Assembly: GCA_934754445.1 (NCBI GenBank)
Contig: CAKVHZ010000010.1
Span: 1-37,964, forward strand
Source of the DNA: an uncultured Clostridia bacterium
GTDB taxonomy: Bacteria > Bacillota > Clostridia > Christensenellales > UBA1242
Reading direction: 5' to 3'
DNA: 37,964 nucleotides
The notes beneath the pieces were generated by a model. It saw only the letters and a program-made list of their open reading frames with translations, made no database searches and had not been told where the DNA came from. Shown one piece after another: positions 24,809 to 32,347 of the stretch (position 1 is its first letter; every line of letters starts with the position of its first letter). The position numbers were made by a program, and so were the translations under genes.

Positions 24809-24859
24809 ATGGAAAAAAATTTAAAAATATGTTTTACTGGTCATAAAAAAAAGTGCTAA
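24809..24859 (+). pseudogene. Possible remnant of a SLOG/YpsA-like gene N-terminus
   Basis: A 16-codon reading frame, MEKNLKICFTGHKKKC, ends within the yajC terminator. The stretch KICFTGH is the usual start of SLOG-superfamily (YpsA/DUF1273-like) proteins. There is no continuation in any frame, so if real it is a truncated relic, perhaps cut when this junction formed. The match is short, and chance cannot be excluded. Confidence 0.25.
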
Positions 24860-24869
24860 TAAGCACTTT
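24844..24869 (-). terminator. Terminator of the ruvAB-queA-tgt-yajC operon
   Basis: AAAGTGCT (24850-24857), loop AATA, AGCACTTT (24862-24869), followed on the minus strand by a T run. It overlaps the yajC stop codon. Confidence 0.88.
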
Positions 24870-25365
24870 ATTTTTTTGTTGTTTTTTTAGTTTCTTTTTT
24901 TACTGGTTTTTTAGTTGTTTCTTTTGGTTTTTCTGTTGCATCTTTAGACTTTTCTGTTTCAACTTTTTCTTCTACTTTAAAAGCTTCAGTAGCATCATCT
25001 TTTGTTGTTTCTTTGCTAGAATTTTCTTCTATAACTTCATCAACATCAACTACTTCTTCTTTATTATCTATAGAATAAATTGCTTCTAAATTCATTTCTA
25101 AATAACTAACTTTATCCCCTTCGCCAGTTTTAATTAAAACAATTTTTCCGTCAGTAGTATCAGTTATTTTTTCTACTGTTCCATAAATAAATGTTTTTGT
25201 TAAAACTTTAGAACCAACTTTAACATTGTTTAATAAATCTTGTTGACTTGCCATGTATTTTTTGTTTTTAAAATAACTTAAAATAAACATACCTGCACAT
25301 GCAACTAATAAAATAATTATTAAAATTAAATTACCTGTATTTGTTTCTGCTAATAAAATATTCAT
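24868..25365 (-). CDS. yajC: YajC, Sec translocase accessory subunit
   Basis: Single-pass membrane protein associated with SecDF-YajC, which supports SecYEG-dependent export. The protein has 165 residues: an N-terminal membrane segment (about 12-30), then the YajC domain with VKVGSKVLTKTFIYGTVEKI and a VLIKTGEGDKVSYLEMNLEAIYSI-like end. The tail after residue 105 is an acidic then Lys/Thr/Pro-rich extension, ending KKETKKTTKK, longer than in E. coli YajC (110 residues). AAAGGAG precedes the ATG. It is the last gene of the ruvA-ruvB-queA-tgt-yajC set, a common Firmicute order, and has an additional internal promoter. Confidence 0.92.
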   Translation of the reverse strand: MNILLAETNTGNLILIIILLVACAGMFILSYFKNKKYMASQQDLLNNVKVGSKVLTKTFIYGTVEKITDTTDGKIVLIKTGEGDKVSYLEMNLEAIYSIDNKEEVVDVDEVIEENSSKETTKDDATEAFKVEEKVETEKSKDATEKPKETTKKPVKKETKKTTKK

Positions 25366-25386
25366 AAAATCTCCTTTCCTACTATA

Positions 25387-25415
25387 ATTATAACAATAAA
25401 AATATTTTTTCCAAA
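25387..25415 (-). promoter_or_regulatory. Internal promoter upstream of yajC
   Basis: An extended -10 TGTTATAAT (TATAAT at 25387-25392) lies 17 bases downstream of TTTGGA (25410-25415), in the gap between tgt and yajC. The -35 is weak, but the extended -10 is strong. Confidence 0.5.
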
Positions 25416-25424
25416 CACTTTTTA

Positions 25425-26564
25425 TTAATTTTTAATATTTTCGACATTTTTATAATATTTTTTTATAAATTCATCACGAAAATCTAATAATCGGTCTTCC
25501 CAAATTGCTTTTTTAATATCTTCGGTCATTTTAATTAAAAAGCGAATATTGTGTAAACTTAATAATCTAGCTCCTAATATTTCTTTTGCGTTAATTAAAT
25601 GCCTTAAATAAGCCTTAGTAAAGTTTTTACAACAATAGCAATCACATTCTTCATCAAGAGACGTAAAATCTTCTTTATAGATAGAATTTTTAACTACAAC
25701 TGTGCCTTTACTAGTAAGTGCTGTTCCGTTACGAGCAATACGAGTTGGATAAACACAGTCCATCATGTCAATCCCCCTACAAATTCCTTCAATTAAGCAG
25801 TCTGGACTACCTACCCCCATTAAATATCTTGGCATATTTTCTGGATATAAAGGTTTTAACTCATCTAGAATTTCATACATAACTTCTTTAGGTTCGCCAA
25901 CGGATAACCCACCTATTGCAATACCAGTATCAACATAAGGCAAGGTTTTTTCTAAACTTATTTTTCTTAAATCTTTATAAAAATTGCCTTGAACTATTGG
26001 AAATAAACATTGATTTTCATTTTTATGATATTTATAACATCTATCTAGCCAACTCAATGTTCGATTCATATACTTTTCGGCTTCTTCATGACTAACATTT
26101 ATGCCACTACATTGGTCAAACGCCATAATAATATCTGCACCTAAACTTTCTTCAATCTCCATGGCTTTTTCGGGACTAAAAAAATGTTTACTGCCATCTA
26201 AATGACTTCGAAATTCAACGCCTTCATCAGTTATTTTATTTATTTTACTCAAACTAAAAACTTGAAATCCACCACTATCAGTAAGAATTGGTCTATCCCA
26301 ATTCATAAATTTATGAAGTCCGCCTGCTTTTTCAACTAATTTATGACCTGGACGCAAATATAAATGATAAGTGTTACTTAAAATAATTTGTGCATTAACA
26401 TCTTTTAAATCTTGTGGAGTTAATGTTTTAACAGTTGCCTGTGTTCCTACCGGCATAAAAACTGGAGTTTCTATAACACCATGTGGAGTATATAATTTGC
26501 CTATTCTTGCACCACTTTGTTTGCAAGTTTTTATTACTTCAAATCTAAATTTCTTTTCTTCCAT
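25425..26564 (-). CDS. tgt: tRNA-guanine transglycosylase
   Basis: Exchanges G34 for the queuosine precursor preQ1 in GUN-anticodon tRNAs. From the ATG at 26564 the protein has 379 residues. Visible residues are the Asp of TDSGGFQ (D96), the nucleophile in GIDMMDCVYPTR (D269 by alignment), and the zinc ligands in CDCYCC (C307, C309, C312) with a downstream His. A longer reading from a TTG at 26588 is unlikely, because AGGGAAG precedes the ATG. It lies 8 bases after queA, and both act in queuosine synthesis. Confidence 0.96.
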   Translation of the reverse strand: MEEKKFRFEVIKTCKQSGARIGKLYTPHGVIETPVFMPVGTQATVKTLTPQDLKDVNAQIILSNTYHLYLRPGHKLVEKAGGLHKFMNWDRPILTDSGGFQVFSLSKINKITDEGVEFRSHLDGSKHFFSPEKAMEIEESLGADIIMAFDQCSGINVSHEEAEKYMNRTLSWLDRCYKYHKNENQCLFPIVQGNFYKDLRKISLEKTLPYVDTGIAIGGLSVGEPKEVMYEILDELKPLYPENMPRYLMGVGSPDCLIEGICRGIDMMDCVYPTRIARNGTALTSKGTVVVKNSIYKEDFTSLDEECDCYCCKNFTKAYLRHLINAKEILGARLLSLHNIRFLIKMTEDIKKAIWEDRLLDFRDEFIKKYYKNVENIKN

Positions 26565-26572
26565 AATCTTCC

Positions 26573-27625
26573 CTATAATAGTAAACAAGCATCGCCAAAA
26601 CTAAAAAATCTATATTTTTCGTTAACTGCCACCTTGTAAAAATTTAATGTTTCTTCTATTCCACAAAATGCACTAACAAGCATAATTAATGTGCTTTCTG
26701 GTAGATGAAAATTTGTTATTAAACATTTTACAATTTTAAATTCATAGCCCGGATATATAAATATATTAGTATTTCCCTTGCCTGCTTTTACATAATATTT
26801 ATCGCCAATTTTTTCATTGCTACTCTCAAGTGTTCTAACACTAGTAGTTCCAACAGCAAAAACTCTTCGATTTTCTTTTATTGCTAAATTTATTATATTT
26901 GCACTTTCTTCGCTAATTTCATAATATTCGCTATGCATATCGTGAGATAAAATATTATCTTCATTAACTGGTCTAAAAGTGCCAAGACCTACATGCAATA
27001 AAACATTAACAATAATTACACCTTTTTCTTTTAATTTATTTAACAAATCGTTAGTAAAGTGTAAGCCTGCCGTTGGTGCTGCACTTGAGCCTTCAGTTTT
27101 AGAATATACTGTTTGATATCTTTCTTTATCTTTTAATTTTTCGTGAATATAAGGTGGAAGTGGCATTGAACCAACTTTGTCTAATTCTTCTTCAAAAATT
27201 CCTTTGCATGAAAATTCAACTTCGCCCATACCCATTTCGCCTTTACTGGTAACTACGCAACTAAAAGTATCACTAAATTTAATTGTGCTACCAATTTTGG
27301 CTTTTTTTGCTGGTTTTAGCAAAACTTCATACTTATTTTGTTCTAATTTTTTTAGTAAAAACACTTCAATTTTGGCACCAGTATCGGTTTTATTTCCAAT
27401 TAATCTTGCTGGTATTACACGAGTGTTGTTTACGACTAAAACATCGCCTTTTTTTAGATAATTTTCTATATCATAAAAATGTTTATGTTCTATTTTTTTA
27501 GTTTGTCTATCATATACAAGCATTCTACTGCTATCTCGTGGTTCTACAGGAGTTTGAGCGATTAATTCTTGTGGTAAATCATAAAAATATGTTTCTTTTT
27601 TATAAATATCTTCTTTTTCTATCAT
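26573..27625 (-). CDS. queA: S-adenosylmethionine:tRNA ribosyltransferase-isomerase
   Basis: Transfers and isomerises the ribose of SAM to preQ1-tRNA, forming epoxyqueuosine. The 350 residues start with the typical YFYDLPQELIAQTPVEPRDSSRMLV and contain VLVVNNTRVIPARLIG, GSSAAPTAGLHFT and the C-terminal TNFHLPESTLIMLVSAFCG. AGGAC precedes the ATG. It lies between ruvB (8-base gap) and tgt (8-base gap) in one operon, a conserved Firmicute order. Confidence 0.97.
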   Translation of the reverse strand: MIEKEDIYKKETYFYDLPQELIAQTPVEPRDSSRMLVYDRQTKKIEHKHFYDIENYLKKGDVLVVNNTRVIPARLIGNKTDTGAKIEVFLLKKLEQNKYEVLLKPAKKAKIGSTIKFSDTFSCVVTSKGEMGMGEVEFSCKGIFEEELDKVGSMPLPPYIHEKLKDKERYQTVYSKTEGSSAAPTAGLHFTNDLLNKLKEKGVIIVNVLLHVGLGTFRPVNEDNILSHDMHSEYYEISEESANIINLAIKENRRVFAVGTTSVRTLESSNEKIGDKYYVKAGKGNTNIFIYPGYEFKIVKCLITNFHLPESTLIMLVSAFCGIEETLNFYKVAVNEKYRFFSFGDACLLL

Positions 27626-27633
27626 AATTTGTC

Positions 27634-28686
27634 CTATTCATCAGATTTTACTGTTTTAATACTTCCTAATTCTTGTTTTTTATCTTCGCTTAATCGTTTG
27701 TTTAAATGTTCATATGCTAGTGGCAAGCAAATTCTTCCCCTAGGAGTTCGAGCAATAAAGCCCATTTGTAGTAAATATGGCTCATAAACATCTTCAATAG
27801 TGGTGCTTTCTTCGTTTGTTGATGCACTAAGAGTATCTATTCCAACTGGCCCACCATTAAATTTATCTATCATAACTTCTAGTATTCTTCTATCTGTGTA
27901 ATCTAATCCATACTCATCAACTTCTAACAAATCTAAACTTTTTTTAGCAATATCTAAAGTAACAATTCCGTTTAAATCATCTTCAACTAAAGCAAAATCT
28001 CTAATTCTTTTTAGTAATCTATTTGCAATTCTTGGAGTTCCCCTACTTCGCTTTGCTATTTCTAAACAAGCATCATCGTTAATGGTAATTCCTAATATTG
28101 AAGCACTACGCTTTATTATTTTGTTTAATTCTTCTGGAGTATACATTTCAAGCCTTGCAATAACTCCAAAACGGTCACGAAGCGGTGCTGTTAAATTACC
28201 TGCTTTTGTTGTTGCTCCAATTAAAGTAAAAGGTTGAATTTTTAATCGCATTGCTCTTGCACTTGGCCCTTTACCTACAATAAAATCGAGTGCATAATCT
28301 TCCATAGCAGGATATAAAATTTCTTCAACACTTCGGTTTAATCTATGAATTTCATCAATAAATAAAACATCATTTTTGCTTAAATTTGTTAATATACTTG
28401 CAAGGTCGGCGGCACTTTCTATTGCTGGCCCACTCGTAATTTTTATTTGACTACCAAGTTCGTTTGCTATAATATGGCTAAGTGTTGTTTTACCAAGTCC
28501 TGGTGGACCATACAAAAGCACATGGTCGAGTGCTTCGCCACGCTTTTTTGCTGCATTTATAAAAACTTTTAAGTTGTTTTTAATTTTATCCTGACCCACA
28601 TAATCTTCAAGTGTTGTTGGTCTTAACTTATTTTCAACTTCAAGTTCACTTTCGTTTTTAGTGCTTGTTATAAATCTTTCTTCCAT
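27634..28686 (-). CDS. ruvB: RuvB, Holliday junction branch-migration ATPase
   Basis: Hexameric AAA+ motor that drives branch migration with RuvA. The 350 residues have Walker A GPPGLGKT (60-67), Walker B VLFIDEIHRL (with DEIH at 111-114), the arginine-finger region LRDRFG, sensor 2 GTPRIANRLL, and the C-terminal winged helix (GFIARTPRGR). It starts 1 base after the ruvA stop codon, so the two are coupled. The ribosome-binding site is TAGGT. Confidence 0.97.
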   Translation of the reverse strand: MEERFITSTKNESELEVENKLRPTTLEDYVGQDKIKNNLKVFINAAKKRGEALDHVLLYGPPGLGKTTLSHIIANELGSQIKITSGPAIESAADLASILTNLSKNDVLFIDEIHRLNRSVEEILYPAMEDYALDFIVGKGPSARAMRLKIQPFTLIGATTKAGNLTAPLRDRFGVIARLEMYTPEELNKIIKRSASILGITINDDACLEIAKRSRGTPRIANRLLKRIRDFALVEDDLNGIVTLDIAKKSLDLLEVDEYGLDYTDRRILEVMIDKFNGGPVGIDTLSASTNEESTTIEDVYEPYLLQMGFIARTPRGRICLPLAYEHLNKRLSEDKKQELGSIKTVKSDE

Positions 28687-28687
28687 A

Positions 28688-29278
28688 TTACCTACTTAAA
28701 TTTTTTAATATTTTTTCAATTAATGTTTCTACAGTGTCGCTATCACTAATATTTTCTTTAATGCGTTTAACTGCTTCACTTTTGCTTAAACCAAGGGCTA
28801 CTAAAGCCATAATACAATCATTTACAACATCGTTTTTTAAATCTACACTTGCTAGGTCACCACCTTCTAGTTTCATGGTTTCGCCTAATTTTTCTTTTAG
28901 TTCTAATATAATTCTTTCCGCTGTTTTTTTGCCTACACCCTTAAATTTAGAAAGCATTTTAGAATCTTCACTAACAATTGCTGTTACAATATCAGTAATA
29001 CTTGCTCCGCTTAAAATAGTAATCGCCATTTTTGGCCCTACGCCATTAACAGTGATTAAATTTGTAAATAATTCTTTTTCACTTTTTGTGCTAAAACCGA
29101 ATAACGAAATACCATCTTCTTTTACCTGAAGATAAGTAAATAACTCGCATTCTTCTTTGTTTGCTAAAGTTAAATAAGTGTTTAATGAAATATTAACTTC
29201 ATAACCCACATTATTAACTTCTAATATAATTAAGTTTTCATTTTTTTCTAAAATTTTACCTTTTAAATATGCTATCAT
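28688..29278 (-). CDS. ruvA: RuvA, Holliday junction-binding protein
   Basis: Tetrameric protein that binds four-way junctions and loads RuvB. The 196 residues have the OB fold (MIAYLKGKILEKNENLIILE), the two helix-hairpin-helix motifs (TVNGVGPKMAITIL and FKGVGKKTAERIILELK), and the C-terminal RuvB-interacting three-helix domain (ALVALGLSKSEAVKRI). It is separated from ruvC by 259 bases that contain the repeat element at 29436-29528; in many genomes ruvC and ruvA are directly adjacent. Confidence 0.96.
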   Translation of the reverse strand: MIAYLKGKILEKNENLIILEVNNVGYEVNISLNTYLTLANKEECELFTYLQVKEDGISLFGFSTKSEKELFTNLITVNGVGPKMAITILSGASITDIVTAIVSEDSKMLSKFKGVGKKTAERIILELKEKLGETMKLEGGDLASVDLKNDVVNDCIMALVALGLSKSEAVKRIKENISDSDTVETLIEKILKNLSR

Positions 29279-29435
29279 GTTTACCTACTATTTTTGCGAT
29301 TTAATATTTTCAATTTTTTAATTTGAATTTAACTTACCCTAATAATTTATTAGGCTGTATATTATTTAATAAATGTATTGCCACCTTTTGAATTCGTTAA
29401 AGTTTCTAAAATTAATTAAATAACACCCAATTAAA

Positions 29436-29528
29436 AGCGTTTTAGGGGTTCAGGGGTGCCGTTGGCACTTTCATTTTTGATGCCCGTTTCTATAAAAGTG
29501 TCAATGACACTTTGGCAACTCAAAAAGT
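29436..29528. repeat. Structured intergenic repeat, copy A
   Basis: A 93-base element in the ruvC-ruvA gap whose second copy lies at 33119-33209 in the same orientation. It contains two hairpins: GTGCC-GTT-GGCAC (29456-29468) and AAAGTGTC-AAT-GACACTTT (29495-29513). The flanks AGCGTTTTA and AAAAAGT are identical in both copies. The rest of the 29279-29537 gap is AT-rich, and I see nothing else in it. Confidence 0.8.
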
Positions 29529-29537
29529 AAGGTTCTT

Positions 29538-30029
29538 TTAATATTTGAAGTTTCCTATAACTTGATTTGTTTGACTATGACAAATTGCAACTGCTAAAGC
29601 ATCGGCGGCATCATCTGGCTTTGGAATATCTTTTAAATTTAAAATGGCTTTTACCATATATTGAACTTGCTTTTTGTCGGCTCTACCTTGACCAGTTAAG
29701 GCTTGTTTTATTTGAAGTGGAGTGTATTCAAATAGGTTACCAAGTTTTCGTTTTGCTATTTCAACCACAACTCCCCTTGCCATTGCAACATTAATTGCTG
29801 TTTTTTGGTTATTTTGGAAAAATAATTCTTCTATTGCTAAACATTCGGGCTTGTATTTTTCTATTAAATACTCAAGTCCATCAGCAATTTGCACAAGTCT
29901 AGTTGGAAAATCTGTATCTTTATCGGTAGTAATTGCCCCATAATCAATACATTTAGTTTGAAACCCAACTTTCTCAATAACTCCGTAGCCCACTATTGCA
30001 TACCCTGGGTCTATTCCTAAAATTATCAT
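29538..30029 (-). CDS. ruvC: RuvC, Holliday junction resolvase
   Basis: Dimeric metal-dependent endonuclease that resolves four-way junctions. The 163 residues have the catalytic acidic residues in MIILGIDPG (D7), AIEELFF (E67 or E68) and PDDAADALAVAICH (Asp pair near 139-143). No Shine-Dalgarno is visible. A near-consensus promoter (30036-30064) ends 6 bases before the ATG, so the transcript is predicted to be leaderless. It is transcribed toward ruvAB but separated from them by the repeat element. Confidence 0.96.
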   Translation of the reverse strand: MIILGIDPGYAIVGYGVIEKVGFQTKCIDYGAITTDKDTDFPTRLVQIADGLEYLIEKYKPECLAIEELFFQNNQKTAINVAMARGVVVEIAKRKLGNLFEYTPLQIKQALTGQGRADKKQVQYMVKAILNLKDIPKPDDAADALAVAICHSQTNQVIGNFKY

Positions 30030-30035
30030 GATTAT

Positions 30036-30064
30036 ATTATATATAATAACAAAAATTTAGTCAA
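30036..30064 (-). promoter_or_regulatory. Promoter of ruvC, predicted leaderless
   Basis: TTGACT (30059-30064), a 17-base spacer and TATAAT (30036-30041), then six bases to the ATG at 30029. With the usual 6-7 base distance from -10 to +1, transcription starts at the A of the ATG. No ribosome-binding site is present. Confidence 0.78.
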
Positions 30065-30065
30065 C

Positions 30066-30092
30066 AAAAAAGTGGCTAAACCACTTTTGTTT
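30066..30092 (-). terminator. Terminator of yebC
   Basis: AAAAGTGG-CTAAA-CCACTTTT forms a hairpin flanked by T runs on both strands. It lies directly upstream of the ruvC promoter and separates the two units. Confidence 0.88.
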
Positions 30093-30104
30093 TTTTTATT
30101 AAAA

Positions 30105-30827
30105 TTAAATGTTTACATTGTGGAAAACTTCTTGAACATCATCGTTATCTTCTAACGCATCTATCATTTTTTCAAAACTTTCTTGTTGTTTTTCATCTAA
30201 ATCTATATAACTTGATGCAACATATTCTACATTTGCACTAACAAATTTTAAGCCTTTTTGCTCTAAAGCATCTCTAACCTTATCGAAATTTGCTGGACTT
30301 GAATATACTTCAAACACATCGCCATCATCAACTACATCATCGGCTTCGGCTTCAATTGCCCATTCAAAAAGTTGGTCTTCAGTTATTTTGTCATCTTTTT
30401 CTATAACTAAAACACCTTTTCTTTCAAACATATAACCTACGCAACCAGTTGAACCTAAACTTCCACCAAATTTATCAAAAATATGACGAACATCTCCAGC
30501 AGCACGATTTTTATTATCTGTTAATACATTAACGATAACAGCACTGCCACCTATTCCGTAGCCTTCGTAAGTAATTTCTTCGTAGTTTCCACCACCAAGT
30601 TCGCCTGATGCTTTTTTAATAGACCTTTGAATGTTATCATTAGGCATATTGTTTGCTTTTGCTTTAGCAATAATATTAAATAATTTTGCATTCGAACTAG
30701 GGTCTGCTCCACCCATTTTTACTGCAACGGCAATTTCTTTACCAAGTTTTGTAAAAACTTTGCCCCTTTGTGCATCCATTTTTTCTTTTGTATGTTTTAT
30801 ATTGTTAAATTTACTATGTCCACTCAT
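30105..30827 (-). CDS. yebC: YebC/PmpR-family (TACO1-like) protein
   Basis: Member of the YebC family, described as transcriptional regulators or, more recently, as ribosome-associated factors. The 240 residues start MSGHSKFNNIKHTKEKMDAQ and carry the typical GGADPSSNAKL and YEGYGIGGSAVIVNVLTDNK segments. The C-terminal half is very acidic. AAAGGGG precedes the ATG. It is monocistronic. In many Firmicutes it lies next to ruvC, as here, and co-occurrence with the Ruv genes is widespread. Confidence 0.95.
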   Translation of the reverse strand: MSGHSKFNNIKHTKEKMDAQRGKVFTKLGKEIAVAVKMGGADPSSNAKLFNIIAKAKANNMPNDNIQRSIKKASGELGGGNYEEITYEGYGIGGSAVIVNVLTDNKNRAAGDVRHIFDKFGGSLGSTGCVGYMFERKGVLVIEKDDKITEDQLFEWAIEAEADDVVDDGDVFEVYSSPANFDKVRDALEQKGLKFVSANVEYVASSYIDLDEKQQESFEKMIDALEDNDDVQEVFHNVNI

Positions 30828-30947
30828 AGAATTCCCCTTTAATAAGTAATTTCGGTTTAATTATAAATAAAACCTTACAATTTGTCAATTAATTGGCAAA
30901 ATTAGTTTTGAGTTTTATAAAATTATAACCAACTTAAACAAAAAGCA

Positions 30948-31676
30948 TTAATTTGTTAAGAAATACAAAATAATTCCGCTAGATACTGCAACATTCAAAC
31001 TTTCTACGTTATTTTGCATAGGAATTGAAAGTGTTTTTGTAGCAAAGCTTTTTACTATTTCGCTTACTCCATTCCCTTCGTTACCTAAAATAAGACCAAA
31101 TTTCAAGTTTGATTTTTTCATATTAAAAATGTTTTCTCCGTCCATATCTGCACAATAAATAACATAATTTTTGCAAATTTTTTCTAAATCTTTTACTTCA
31201 ATATTTTGATAATTTATTTTAAAAACATTACCCATGCTTGCACGAACGACTTTATCGTTAAAGATATCTACACTATTAATTAAATATAGATTTTTTACAT
31301 TTGTTGCAACACTTGTCCTTATAATTGCACCTAAATTTTGTGGGTCTTGAATATTATCTAAAATTAAAAAACTTCCACTATTAATTTTTTGCACTGGTTT
31401 TTCAATAACGGCAAAAAAGTCTTGACTAGTAATGTTATATGTTAATTTGCTACTTACTTCTTCACTAATTATAATAACATTATTTCCTTTAATATTTAAT
31501 TTTTCTTGCATAGATTTTGTTAAAAAAATTTCTTTAATATTGCAATTTACTTTTAATGCTTCTAAATATATTTTATAGCCTTCAATTAAAACTAAATTTG
31601 TTTCATCACGATACTTTTTTTGTTTTAATTTTAAAACTTCTTTAATTTTTTCATTTTTTGTGCTTGTAATTTCCAT
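30948..31676 (-). CDS. TrmH/SpoU-family RNA 2'-O-methyltransferase
   Basis: SAM-dependent methyltransferase of the SPOUT class that modifies ribose in rRNA or tRNA; the target cannot be read from sequence. The 242 residues have an N-terminal substrate-binding part (EITSTKNEKIKEVLKLKQKK) and the SpoU domain with FLILDNIQDPQNLGAIIRT, GLILGNEGNGVSEIV and the knot motif IPMQNNVESLNVAVSSGI. It has no ribosome-binding site. A promoter with a perfect TATAAT lies six bases before the ATG. It is downstream of rplT but separated by a terminator. Confidence 0.92.
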   Translation of the reverse strand: MEITSTKNEKIKEVLKLKQKKYRDETNLVLIEGYKIYLEALKVNCNIKEIFLTKSMQEKLNIKGNNVIIISEEVSSKLTYNITSQDFFAVIEKPVQKINSGSFLILDNIQDPQNLGAIIRTSVATNVKNLYLINSVDIFNDKVVRASMGNVFKINYQNIEVKDLEKICKNYVIYCADMDGENIFNMKKSNLKFGLILGNEGNGVSEIVKSFATKTLSIPMQNNVESLNVAVSSGIILYFLTN

Positions 31677-31682
31677 AATTTA

Positions 31683-31710
31683 ATTATATATAAAAAAATA
31701 AAAAAAACAA
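31683..31710 (-). promoter_or_regulatory. Promoter of SpoU methyltransferase gene, predicted leaderless
   Basis: TTGTTT (31705-31710), a 16-base spacer and TATAAT (31683-31688), then six bases to the ATG at 31676. No Shine-Dalgarno is present. The -35 is only half-consensus in a T-rich stretch. Confidence 0.55.
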
Positions 31711-31735
31711 ACGAATTTTTTACTAAAAATTAACT

Positions 31736-31772
31736 ATAAAAAAGTTACTAACCATAAAGAAAGTAACTTTTT
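31736..31772 (-). terminator. Terminator of infC-rpmI-rplT
   Basis: The arms AAAAAGTTACT (31739-31749) and AGTAACTTTTT (31762-31772) enclose a 12-base loop; on the minus strand a T run follows. It lies just after the rplT stop. Confidence 0.85.
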
Positions 31773-31777
31773 AATAA

Positions 31778-32128
31778 CTATTTAACTTTTTTTGCAGTTT
31801 CGCAAAGCGCTTTAAACGCTTCTGCATCGTTAATTGCCATTTCACTTAAAACTTTTCTGTTTAAGTTAATGTTATTAACTTTTAAACCATGCATAAATTT
31901 AGAATAACTAATATCGTTCATTCTGCAACCAGCATTAATTCTAGCAATCCAAAGAGTTCTAAAATCTCTCTTTTTGTTTCTTCTGCCAATATAAGCATGA
32001 CTTTCTGCTTTTCGGACGCTTTGTTTAGCAACACGATATAATCTTGAGTGGCTACCCCAATAACCTTTTGCTGCTTTTAAAACTTTTCTACGTTTTTTTA
32101 ACGCATTATTACTTCTTTTAATTCTCAT
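31778..32128 (-). CDS. rplT: 50S ribosomal protein L20
   Basis: Essential assembly protein of the large subunit; in several bacteria it represses its own operon by binding the leader RNA. The 116 residues show the basic N-terminus MRIKRSNNALKKRRKVLKAAKGYWG and the conserved RDFRTLWIARINAGCR and YSKFMHGLK segments. AAGGAGA precedes the ATG. It follows rpmI by 11 bases and is the last gene of the operon. Confidence 0.98.
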   Translation of the reverse strand: MRIKRSNNALKKRRKVLKAAKGYWGSHSRLYRVAKQSVRKAESHAYIGRRNKKRDFRTLWIARINAGCRMNDISYSKFMHGLKVNNINLNRKVLSEMAINDAEAFKALCETAKKVK

Positions 32129-32139
32129 ACTCTTTCTCC

Positions 32140-32334
32140 TTATACATTAACCATATTTCTAATAGTTTTTTCTTGTGCTTTAGAAACATAAGTTTGTTGT
32201 CTTAAATCTCTTTTTCTTTTAGTAGTTTTTTTAGTTAAAATATGACGATGATTTTGTTTACCTCTTTTAACTAATCCACTTTTTAAAACTTTAAAACGTT
32301 TTTTTGCTCCACTATGACTTTTTTGTTTTGGCAT
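32140..32334 (-). CDS. rpmI: 50S ribosomal protein L35
   Basis: Small basic ribosomal protein of 64 residues, standard length, starting MPKQKSHSGAKKRFKV and containing KRGKQNHRHILTKKTTKRKR. AAAGGAG precedes the ATG. It lies between infC and rplT in the usual order, with short gaps, so translation is probably coupled. Confidence 0.98.
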   Translation of the reverse strand: MPKQKSHSGAKKRFKVLKSGLVKRGKQNHRHILTKKTTKRKRDLRQQTYVSKAQEKTIRNMVNV

Positions 32335-32347
32335 ATGTTTTTCTCCT

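Noticed and set aside
26565..26588. N-terminal extension of Tgt from a TTG at 26588
   Set aside because: It would overlap the queA end, while AGGGAAG supports the ATG at 26564.
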